A stretch of 14,859 nucleotides of DNA from Acidobacteriota bacterium. Lineage in GTDB: Bacteria; Acidobacteriota; Polarisedimenticolia; J045. Position 1 is the stretch's first letter, and every line of letters starts with the position of its first letter. Position numbers and translations under genes: made by a program. The notes beneath the pieces were generated by a model. It saw only the letters and a program-made list of their open reading frames with translations. It did not search any database and had not been told where the DNA came from. The stretch covers positions 1-14,859 of the forward strand of contig JAMOQA010000232.1 of NCBI GenBank assembly GCA_027064265.1, given 5' to 3'. Shown here piece by piece: positions 7,413-13,905 of the stretch.

Positions 7413-8119
7413 TCCACCGCCTCGGCCGCGCACGCGGTCGCGTCCGCTCCCGACCACTTCCCGACACCCATGTGCCGACGCCCGACACCGGGCGCGAGCG
7501 GACGGGCGTCGTGCCAGGTGAGCCCGGCCAGGCGCAGGACTCGATACTCCCAGAGCCTGCAGGCCCCGATGGCATCATTCGCCCGGAGGGCCACCACGTT
7601 CTCCCGCTCTACCGCGCTGTAGATCCTGGTGCGATCGATCTCCGCCAGCAGACCCAGGGTTCCATGGTAGAGGAGCCGGAAGAGCCCGCGGCCGCGGAAC
7701 GCGGGAACGATCTCCGTGCCGTAGAGCCAGACCCCATCCCGCGGGATCGCGAACGAGTAGGCGTTCGGCCGCGACACGTGGACCGGCCCGAGTTCCAGCC
7801 AGACACACGCGACGGGTAACCCCTCGACCTCTCCGATCACCAGCCGGTGGCCCCGGGCGAAGTTCCCCTCGTATCCCCCGGCGCGCGGCCGGATCCGCTG
7901 CAGGGCTCCCTCGTCCCTCGAGTCACCCCATCGCACCCGCAACTGCGGACGATCTCGTTCCGGCAGCACGACACGACCGGCAAGGCGAAAGATGAACATG
8001 ACGTTCCAGCGGAAGAGGGCGGCGGGAAACGTTCCCCGGGACAAGGTGGCCCCGAGGGCGTTCCACCGACGCTCGCGGAGGAGGCGCAGGAGCGAGCCGA
8101 CCGATCCCGGGAACGGCAT
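7391..8119 (-). CDS. GNAT family N-acetyltransferase (paralogue 1)
   Basis: The 242-residue protein is predicted to transfer an acyl group from acyl-CoA to an unknown amine. The core acetyl-CoA-binding turn is intact: VPAFRGRGLFRLL at 138-150 matches the R/QxxGxG/A loop. Residues 61-110 form the N-terminal strands of the fold (RVRWGDSRDE; GEVEGLPVACVWLELG), and NVVALRAND at 174-182 occupies the motif-B position. The first about 55 residues (LRLLRERRWNALGATLSRGT, then a Phe/Trp-rich run) are shared with the neighbouring paralogue and are not part of the usual GNAT fold. The start is ATG 8119 with GGAGG 4 bases before it. A longer frame upstream has no start with a ribosome-binding site. It lies 68 bases downstream of paralogue 2 on the same strand, probably co-transcribed. 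Confidence 0.83.
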   Translation of the reverse strand: MPFPGSVGSLLRLLRERRWNALGATLSRGTFPAALFRWNVMFIFRLAGRVVLPERDRPQLRVRWGDSRDEGALQRIRPRAGGYEGNFARGHRLVIGEVEGLPVACVWLELGPVHVSRPNAYSFAIPRDGVWLYGTEIVPAFRGRGLFRLLYHGTLGLLAEIDRTRIYSAVERENVVALRANDAIGACRLWEYRVLRLAGLTWHDARPLAPGVGRRHMGVGKWSGADATACAAEAVDQLPVTR

Positions 8120-8187
8120 GCAACCTCCACTCCCCCACGGCCCCGTGGCGTGAACGTACGCCGACTCCTGTCGATCGCAAGCGCCGG

Positions 8188-8874
8188 TCAGTCCGCCGCG
8201 ACCGTGGCGTCCGCCCCCCGCCACCGCCCGAACCCCCGCGAGGGGGGCAGCCCGGTGCCCGGGACCGGGACCGCCTCGTGGTGGATCAGGCCGGCGAAAC
8301 GCAGCACTCGAAACGTGTACAGGAGCTCGAAGCCGAGCCGGCGGTGGGAGTTGATCGACCGGGGATTGTCCGCCTGGATCGAGCCGTAGACCCGGGACAT
8401 GCCCCGCTCCGCCAGGAGTTCCATCGCCACGACCCAGTGCTTGTGGAACACGCCGCTCATCCGGAAGCGGGGCTCGACCTCGAAGCCGTAGACCCAGGCC
8501 GCGCCCTCGCCCATCTCGAAGGTGTAACCGTTGGAGCGCGAGACGTGCACCGGCCCGGTCTCGAACCAGTTGAACGAGGCGACCTCGCCCGAGACCTCGC
8601 CGACGACCAGGAGGTCGCCCTTCTCGAAGTTGGGCCGGTACCCTCCCGCCCGGGGCCGGACTCGCAGGAGCGCGGGCTCGTCCGCCGGCGTTCCCCAGCG
8701 CACGGTGACGTTCTCGAGGGGGCGCGGCAGCGGCCGGACACGGGTGAGGCGGGTGATCACCATCTCGTTCCGGCGAAAGAGCCACGCCGGCAACGCCTGG
8801 CGGGTCAGTGTCGCGCGAATCTCCTCGCGCCTGCCTTCCTTCCAAAGCCGCAGGAACGTCGCGATCCGACCCAC
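8188..8874 (-). CDS. GNAT family N-acetyltransferase (paralogue 2)
   Basis: The 228-residue protein is clearly paralogous to its downstream neighbour. Both share the N-terminal ATL/LF leader, RPRAGGY, GPVHVSR, a VLR-AGL strand and a terminal W-x-GADAT tail. GNAT motif B is textbook (DNPRSINSHRRLGF at 169-182). In contrast, the pyrophosphate loop is weakened to RFRMSGVFHKH (136-146), keeping one Gly where RGRG is expected. Acyl-CoA binding is therefore plausible but less certain. The GTG start at 8874 has GGAGGAGG immediately upstream, with the distal GGAGG 6 bases away. An in-frame ATG at 8913 overlaps the -10 box of the predicted promoter and would not be in that transcript. It is divergent from the C25 peptidase gene. 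Confidence 0.83.
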   Translation of the reverse strand: MGRIATFLRLWKEGRREEIRATLTRQALPAWLFRRNEMVITRLTRVRPLPRPLENVTVRWGTPADEPALLRVRPRAGGYRPNFEKGDLLVVGEVSGEVASFNWFETGPVHVSRSNGYTFEMGEGAAWVYGFEVEPRFRMSGVFHKHWVVAMELLAERGMSRVYGSIQADNPRSINSHRRLGFELLYTFRVLRFAGLIHHEAVPVPGTGLPPSRGFGRWRGADATVAAD

Positions 8875-8877
8875 GAT

Positions 8878-8885
8878 CCTCCTCC
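8878..8885 (-). promoter_or_regulatory. Ribosome-binding site deciding the GNAT 2 start
   Basis: GGAGGAGG on the minus strand precedes GTG 8874, with the distal GGAGG at 8885-8881 spaced 6 bases away. Together with the promoter just upstream, it rules in favour of GTG 8874 over ATG 8913. Confidence 0.7.
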
Positions 8886-8908
8886 GCGTATGCGCCCGGC
8901 CCGCGGGG

Positions 8909-8936
8909 ATCATAGCAGCGCCGCCCCGCCCGACAA
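8909..8936 (-). promoter_or_regulatory. Sigma70-like promoter of the GNAT pair
   Basis: On the minus strand TTGTCG (8936-8931) and TATGAT (8914-8909) are 16 bases apart. They match the sigma70 boxes at 4 of 6 and 5 of 6 positions, and TGC directly before the -10 gives an extended -10 element. The expected start of transcription is near 8902, about 28 bases before GTG 8874. Confidence 0.7.
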
Positions 8937-8955
8937 ACCTTGCGTCACGCGCAGT

Positions 8956-8984
8956 TTGACGGTTCATTGACCGCGGGGTGTCTC
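8956..8984 (+). promoter_or_regulatory. Possible -35 element for the C25 peptidase gene
   Basis: TTGACG at 8956-8961 is a good -35 box on the plus strand, and its context (TTGACGGTTC) is identical to the -35 context at 809-800 on the minus strand. At 17-base spacing the -10 position reads TGTCTC, a poor match. This is therefore either a weak or activator-dependent promoter, or chance. Confidence 0.3.
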
Positions 8985-9013
8985 CGGGGGGCCCTCCCCC
9001 GGGAGGAGGATTC

Positions 9014-12000
9014 ATGCGTTCCGGCATCGTTCCGTGGTCCGTCGTCGCCGTGGTCGCTGTCCTGCTCGCGATCCCGCCCGTCCGTGCCCTCGCTCCCCCC
9101 GCCGTCCGGGTGACCGGCGACGAGATCGTCGTCACGTTCGCCTTTCCACCGGTGACGCCCCGGGAAGATGGCGGCGTCGTGGTTCCGCGGGTGGGCGACC
9201 TGCCCCTCGCGGCGGACCGGCCCGGGGAGCCGCTCCTGCCGATGGCGGACGCGAGGATCGTGCTGCCGGCGGGAACGGACGCGGGAACGATCGCCATCGA
9301 GGATCACCCGCGGACGCTCCCGCTGCCCGCACGTCCCGCCTGGCTGCGGGACGTGCGGCCCCTCTGCGGCGGCGCGAGCGACCGGCCGGAGACGGGCCCG
9401 GATTCCGCGATCTACGGCGCCGACGCCGCCTGGCCGGCGCGGCCGGCGGCCCTCCTCGGCTCCGGCACCTTCCGCGGGTACCGCGTCGCCACCCTGCGCG
9501 CCTGGCCGGTCCAGGTGAACCCGGCGGCCGGCACGATGCTCGCGCGGACGACGCTGACCGTGCGGATCCGGCTGGTCCCGGCGGCCCGCGCGGAGGGGAG
9601 CCTGCCGCCGCGGGGCCGCCTCGGGGACATTGCGGATCTTGCCCGGTTCACCGCGAACCCGGAGACCGCCTGGTCGTACGGCGCGACCCGGCAGGATTCC
9701 CCGCGGGAGACCGACCGACCCTGGCTGGTCGTCTGCCCGGAGCGGCTGGTCCCCGCCTTCGAGCGGCTCGTCCACCACCGGGAGGCGCTCGGGATGGGCG
9801 CCAACCTCCGCACGATGGAGGAGATCCTGGCCACCGAGGAGGGACCCGACGACGCGGCGAAGCTGCAGGCGGCGATCCGGCGCGCGTACGAGGAGCAGGG
9901 CACGACCTTCGTGCTGCTCGGCGGCGACGACGTCGACGACGACGGGAATCCCCTCGTGCCGGTGCGCCACTGCCCCGGCTACGACAACATGCCGTCCGAC
10001 TGGTACTTCGGTGCCCTGGACGCCGACGCGTGGGACGCGGACGGGGACGGGACGTTCTGCGAGGATACCGAGGTCGACTGGTTCGCCGAGGTCCACGTCG
10101 GGCGCGCGACGGTCGACACCATCGACGAGGCGAACACCTGGATCGACAAGCTGCTCCGCTACGAGGCGGGCATTCCCGAGGAGAACCGGCGGCACCTGGT
10201 GTTCATGGGGGAGAAGCTCGACGACAGCACGTATGGCGATGACGCGATGGAGCAGACCGCCCCGCTGATCCCGGACGAGTACGAGATCGAGAAGCTCTAC
10301 GCTCGCCCCGAGACCTACAACAAGTCCGCGGTGGTGCACGCGCTCAACCGGGGCCCGAACATGACGAACCACCTCGGCCATTCCGGCGCCGGGGGAGTGA
10401 TGAGCCTCGGCCGGTCGGACGTGCACGCCCTGGTCAACGACTGGCCGTTCTTCTCCTACAGCCAGGGATGCTATGCCGGCGCCTTCGACCAGGGAGTCTC
10501 CGGGAACGACGAGGCGATCTCCGAGCACTTCCTGCTCGCCGACCACGCGGCCTACGGCGTGATCATGAACGGACGGTACGGCTGGTACTGCGTCGGCAAC
10601 CCGACCTGCCTCAGCCAGGAGCTCGACCACGAGTTCTGGGACGCGATCTTCACCGAGGGGTTCCGCACCCTGGGCGAGGCGAACACCGATGCCCGCCACG
10701 ACAAGGCGGGGAGCGCCCAGGGGAACCACACGATGGCCTACTGCTTCCTCGAGACGAACCTCCACGGTGACCCGGCGACCAGGCTGGACCTCGACCGGGA
10801 CGCGATCTCGTTCGTCTCGGTGCGGGTGGACGACGGAGAGACCGGCAACGGCAACGGCGTCGCCGATCCCGGCGAGACGATCCGGCTGGTCGTCACGCTG
10901 CGCAACGACGGCGACGAGACCGCGACCGGCATCGAGGGGAAGCTCGCCTCGGCGGACGCGGCGGTGACCGTCCACGACGACCAGGTCGCCTGGCCGGACC
11001 TCGGGCCCGGCGAGGAGGCGGAAGGGCAAGGATCCGGCTTCTCCGCGACGATCGACGGCGCCTGCGGAGGTCGGGCCGGTTTCCGACTGACCGTCCGACG
11101 GGAGGGGGGGCGCACCGACGTGCTGGTCTTCTCGATCGGGATCGGCGAGCTCTCCGAGGTCCCGGTCTTCTCCGACGACTTCGAGACCGACACCGGCTGG
11201 ACCGTCGGCGGCAAGGTGAACGACGGCGCCTTCGTCCGGGGCGATCCCCACGGTGTGGTCGACGACTTCTCGGGGGTCTGCCAGCCGGAGGACGACCACA
11301 CGCCGGACGGCACCCGCTGCTTCGTCACCGGCAACCCGTTCGTCGAGCCGGGCCACGACCCTCACGAGGGGGAGGTCGACGTCGGGTCGACGTACGTCAC
11401 GTCGCCGGCGTTCGACGGCACCGGGGAGGGGACGCTCGTGCTGCGGTTCGCCCGGTTCGTCCACCGGACCGGCGTCACCCAGCTCAACGAGGGATACGTC
11501 CGGGTCCTCGCCAGCAACGACGACGGGGCGAACTGGACCCAGCTCGAGCGGATGGACGTGACCGCCCCCTCGTGGGAGGTCCGGGAGCTCGACGTCTCCT
11601 CGGCCGTGGCGCCGACCGCCACCATGCGCGTCCGCTTCGAGGCCCACGAGACGCTGCGCACGCCGGGCGACCCGCTGGTCGAGTGCCTCGTCGACGACGT
11701 CGAGGTCTTCCGGTGGATCGCGACCTGCGAGGACCGGCAGCCGGCCGAGGAGGACCCGCCGAACCCGGTCGGCGCGACCCTGCTGGTGACCCGCGAGCCG
11801 GACGCGGTCGTGCTCTCGTGGCAGGAGCCGCCCGCCAACGAGGCCCACGACCGGGCGCGGACCTACCCGACCTGGCGCTCGGACGACCCCTCGGGCGGGT
11901 TCGTGAAGGTGGCCGAGCCGATGGCGACCTCCTGGGAGGACTGGGACGCCATGGGCGACCTGCGGTACGTGCCCCTCCTCTGCTGGGAGGTCTCCGCGGC

Positions 12001-12034
12001 CAACGACGGCGGCGACTCCGGCGAGACCCCCTGA
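9014..12034 (+). CDS. Gingipain-like C25 family cysteine peptidase, exported
   Basis: The 1006-residue protein has a Sec signal peptide (1-26, ending VRALA) and a GGAGGAGG site 4 bases before its ATG. Residues about 27-235 resemble the gingipain propeptide-like beta region. The C25 catalytic domain spans about 235-590, with the His in NHLGHSGAGG (His456) and the Cys in SYSQGCYAGAFD (Cys486), 30 residues apart. DADAWDADGDG at 336-346 is an acidic calcium-type loop. Downstream are a CARDB/Ig-like domain opened by GNGNGVADPGE (611-621), a jelly-roll-like sandwich (about 716-905, FSDDFETDTGW) and an Fn3-like end (about 917-1000). It probably cleaves extracellular proteins. The end GGDSGETP is neither a membrane anchor nor a sorting tail that I can recognise. 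It is convergent with the POT transporter across a repeat-rich gap. Confidence 0.9.
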   Translation: MRSGIVPWSVVAVVAVLLAIPPVRALAPPAVRVTGDEIVVTFAFPPVTPREDGGVVVPRVGDLPLAADRPGEPLLPMADARIVLPAGTDAGTIAIEDHPRTLPLPARPAWLRDVRPLCGGASDRPETGPDSAIYGADAAWPARPAALLGSGTFRGYRVATLRAWPVQVNPAAGTMLARTTLTVRIRLVPAARAEGSLPPRGRLGDIADLARFTANPETAWSYGATRQDSPRETDRPWLVVCPERLVPAFERLVHHREALGMGANLRTMEEILATEEGPDDAAKLQAAIRRAYEEQGTTFVLLGGDDVDDDGNPLVPVRHCPGYDNMPSDWYFGALDADAWDADGDGTFCEDTEVDWFAEVHVGRATVDTIDEANTWIDKLLRYEAGIPEENRRHLVFMGEKLDDSTYGDDAMEQTAPLIPDEYEIEKLYARPETYNKSAVVHALNRGPNMTNHLGHSGAGGVMSLGRSDVHALVNDWPFFSYSQGCYAGAFDQGVSGNDEAISEHFLLADHAAYGVIMNGRYGWYCVGNPTCLSQELDHEFWDAIFTEGFRTLGEANTDARHDKAGSAQGNHTMAYCFLETNLHGDPATRLDLDRDAISFVSVRVDDGETGNGNGVADPGETIRLVVTLRNDGDETATGIEGKLASADAAVTVHDDQVAWPDLGPGEEAEGQGSGFSATIDGACGGRAGFRLTVRREGGRTDVLVFSIGIGELSEVPVFSDDFETDTGWTVGGKVNDGAFVRGDPHGVVDDFSGVCQPEDDHTPDGTRCFVTGNPFVEPGHDPHEGEVDVGSTYVTSPAFDGTGEGTLVLRFARFVHRTGVTQLNEGYVRVLASNDDGANWTQLERMDVTAPSWEVRELDVSSAVAPTATMRVRFEAHETLRTPGDPLVECLVDDVEVFRWIATCEDRQPAEEDPPNPVGATLLVTREPDAVVLSWQEPPANEAHDRARTYPTWRSDDPSGGFVKVAEPMATSWEDWDAMGDLRYVPLLCWEVSAANDGGDSGETP

Positions 12035-12080
12035 CCCGGACCGCCGGCGGGCCGCAGCGCGCCACCCTCACCGGCTCGAA

Positions 12081-12177
12081 CGCAGGGGCGCAGCGTGCTG
12101 CGCCCGTGTCGCCCGAAGGGCGACCATCATCGCGGTGCTTCGCACCGCACGGGTCGAGCACGCTCGACCCCTACGCG
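12081..12177. repeat. REP/BIME-like inverted pair, type I (CGTG and GAA loops)
   Basis: Two head-to-head half-units make four consecutive hairpins. Plus-oriented half: stem 86-93/98-105 (of 12000) with loop CGTG, then 108-114/118-124 with loop GAA. The minus-oriented half repeats this in inverse: 132-138/142-148 with loop TTC (GAA on the other strand), then 151-158/163-170 with loop CACG (CGTG on the other strand). The outer feet are GCAGGGG (12082-12088, one base off) and CCCCTAC (12168-12174). Stem sequences differ between the halves but every pair is kept. The 5' GTAG foot plus hairpin and inverted pairing match REP/BIME architecture. It may also act as a bidirectional terminator between the convergent C25 and POT genes. 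Confidence 0.75.
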
Positions 12178-12216
12178 TCACGTTGAGCGGTGGTCCCAAT
12201 CGCACGCGTCACGAAC

Positions 12217-12263
12217 GCGCGTAGGGGCGCAGCGTGCTGCGCCCGTGCGGCACGAAGTGCCGC
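12217..12263 (+). repeat. Solo REP-like half-unit, type I
   Basis: CGCGTAGGGG begins a single half-unit. Stem 12225-12232/12237-12244 has loop CGTG, followed by stem 12247-12253/12257-12263 with loop GAA. The first hairpin is identical to the plus-oriented half at 12086-12105. The second has a third, different but perfectly paired stem sequence. The unit ends 6 bases from the stop codon of the POT gene and would form the 3' hairpins of that transcript. Confidence 0.72.
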
Positions 12264-12269
12264 CCGAGG

Positions 12270-13634
12270 TCAGGCGCGGGCGCGGCGGGCGTCGACCCGG
12301 TTCGTGACGACGAAGAAGACGAGCAGCGCGACGAACGACACCAGCCCGACCAGCGCGAACGCGTACCAGAGGTAGTGCGCATGGGCGTAGCAGGCGGGCA
12401 TCGGCCCCTCCCCCGCGATCGCCGCGAGCCGCTGGGCCTGGACCTCCGCCGGCAAGGTCGCCGGGTTCGGCACGTACCGCTCGAGCAGGAACCCCGAGAG
12501 GATGAACCCGAACAGCCACGCGAAGAAGGTGTTCATGTGAGCGTAGCCCAGGTAGAGCCCTTCCTGCCCGGGGGGCGCCTGCTTCGAGGCGAACTCGAGG
12601 TACTTCGGCGAGAGGAAGCACTCGGCGAGGCCCTGGATCGAGATGCCGAGGATCATCATCAGGGTAATCGGGTGCATCGTGAACCCGAGCACCGTCACCT
12701 CGCGCCCGGGGAACAGGTGGGCGAGCGCCATCGAGAGCGCCGAGAACGGGATCAGCAGCATCGCCACCGAGATCGCCAGCTCCGGCTTCCAGCGCCGCAC
12801 CAGCTGGGTGACCGGCACCACCAGCAGCACGACGACGAACGGGTTGATGTTGGCGTACCACTCCGGCGCCGCGTGCTCGCCGACCAGGCGCAGCACGTAC
12901 TTCGGCATCGAGGCGTAGAGCTGGCCCTGGATCGCCCAGAAACCGGCGGTGATCAGGATCAGCGCGAGGAACCGCAGGTTGCTCATCGCGGTCAGCATCC
13001 CGCGCAGCGTGTCCCCGATGTCCCGCGGCTGCTCTTCCCCGCCCTCCTTCGGCCAGTAGAAGATCAGCACCATCACCAGGGCGAAGGCCGCGGCACCGGC
13101 GGAGAAGAACGGCACCCGGCCGACCCCCAGGTCCTGCCGGATCCCCTTGACCACCGTCTTCCCGAGGAACGCCCCGATGTTGACCGTCATGTAGAAGAGG
13201 CTGAACGCCCGCGCCCGGTTGGTCGCGTCCGACGACCGGGCGACCGTCCCGGTGATCACCGGCTTGACGAACGAGCCGCCCAGCACGACGAGGAACAGCG
13301 CGAGCAGCACCGGCGCCTCGGTGTGCAGGAACCCGAGCATCCCGTACCCGGTAGCGAGCAGGGCGAACGCCAGGATCAGCGCATTGCGGAACCCGATCCG
13401 GTCGGCGATCGCCCCCGAGAAGAACGGGAAGAGGTAGATCCCCGCGCCGAAGAGGCCCCCGATCAGCCCTGCCTTGGCGTCGGACATCCCGACGACCCGG
13501 GTGAGGTACAGGACGAGGGCGATGAACGTCCCGTAGTAGGCCGCCCGCTCGAGCAGCTCGACGCCGTTGCCGATCCAGAAGGCGCGCGGGAAGCGCCAGG
13601 TCGTGGCCCCCGCCGTCCCGGTGGTCTCCGTCAT
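12270..13634 (-). CDS. POT/PTR family proton-coupled oligopeptide transporter
   Basis: The 454-residue integral membrane protein belongs to the major facilitator superfamily. The POT signature ExxERxxYYG is intact in helix 1 (E26, E29, R30, Y33, Y34), the element linked to proton coupling. FYMTVNIGAFLG at 147-158 is the second PTR signature, and SFVKPVI (121-127) places a Lys where family members have a functional one. About 12 hydrophobic helices can be counted. It should import di- and tripeptides with protons through the inner membrane, fitting the exported peptidases nearby. The ATG at 13634 has GGAGG 5 bases upstream. A possible -10 (TAGATT, 13682-13677) has no clear -35. Both flanks carry GTAGGGG palindromic repeats. 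The exact substrate range cannot be read from sequence. Confidence 0.92.
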   Translation of the reverse strand: MTETTGTAGATTWRFPRAFWIGNGVELLERAAYYGTFIALVLYLTRVVGMSDAKAGLIGGLFGAGIYLFPFFSGAIADRIGFRNALILAFALLATGYGMLGFLHTEAPVLLALFLVVLGGSFVKPVITGTVARSSDATNRARAFSLFYMTVNIGAFLGKTVVKGIRQDLGVGRVPFFSAGAAAFALVMVLIFYWPKEGGEEQPRDIGDTLRGMLTAMSNLRFLALILITAGFWAIQGQLYASMPKYVLRLVGEHAAPEWYANINPFVVVLLVVPVTQLVRRWKPELAISVAMLLIPFSALSMALAHLFPGREVTVLGFTMHPITLMMILGISIQGLAECFLSPKYLEFASKQAPPGQEGLYLGYAHMNTFFAWLFGFILSGFLLERYVPNPATLPAEVQAQRLAAIAGEGPMPACYAHAHYLWYAFALVGLVSFVALLVFFVVTNRVDARRARA

Positions 13635-13723
13635 GCCGTCCTCCCCGGCGGGCTTACCGGCCGCCGGTGAGGGCGTAATCTACGGGCACCCCGCCCCCCG
13701 CGCCACCCGAACGCACCCCGCCA

Positions 13724-13748
13724 CGGTCGCGGGGAGGCCGCCCCTACG
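13724..13748 (-). repeat. Degenerate REP-like remnant
   Basis: On the minus strand this begins CGTAGGGGCGGCC, the same foot as the neighbouring units. The following bases do not pair cleanly, so it is probably a decayed solo unit. It lies 24 bases from the inverted foot of the pair at 13772. Confidence 0.4.
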
Positions 13749-13771
13749 AAACCCGGCGAGACGCGCAACGT

Positions 13772-13868
13772 GTAGGGGCCGCCGGCAGGCGGCCCGCATC
13801 GGGCGAGGCGGCCGGTGCCGGGCACGATGCGCGTCGCCCGAGGCGGGCGCCCTGCCGGGCGCCCCTAC
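13772..13868. repeat. REP/BIME-like inverted pair, type II (GGCA loop)
   Basis: The pair is bounded by perfect 7-base inverted ends, GTAGGGG (13772-13778) and CCCCTAC (13862-13868). Just inside are two 8-base-pair hairpins: 13776-13783/13788-13795 with loop GGCA, and 13845-13852/13857-13864 with loop TGCC (GGCA on the other strand). Their stem cores differ (CCGCC against CGCCC) but remain paired. Each half continues into GCCCG-CAT/CCT-CGGGC, a second small hairpin. A short hairpin (GTGC-CGG-GCAC, 13815-13825) sits at the centre. The unit lies upstream of the POT gene and downstream of the partial BNR-like gene; the rest of 13635-13905 shows no gene. Confidence 0.7.
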
Positions 13869-13905
13869 GGATTCCCCGTGATCACGCAGCGTGCTTCCGC
13901 GGCGG

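Noticed and set aside
1913..7819. A 1968-residue open frame on the plus strand
   Set aside because: Pro/Arg/Gly/Val-rich composition without domains. It runs antisense to the tricorn-like gene and across several well-supported genes. It is a by-product of very high GC content.
8120..8845. N-terminal extension of the GNAT 1 frame
   Set aside because: It overlaps the GNAT 2 gene in another frame, has low-complexity composition and no ribosome-binding site. ATG 8119 has GGAGG and begins the region aligned to the paralogue.
8945..11848. A 967-residue open frame antisense to the C25 peptidase
   Set aside because: Val/Asp/Arg/Gly-rich mirror of the C25 coding strand with no recognisable motif.
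12081..13868. CRISPR array or insertion-sequence ends
   Set aside because: Units are irregularly spaced inverted hairpins with variable stems and have no constant direct repeat or unique spacers of fixed length. No cas or transposase gene is present in the window.
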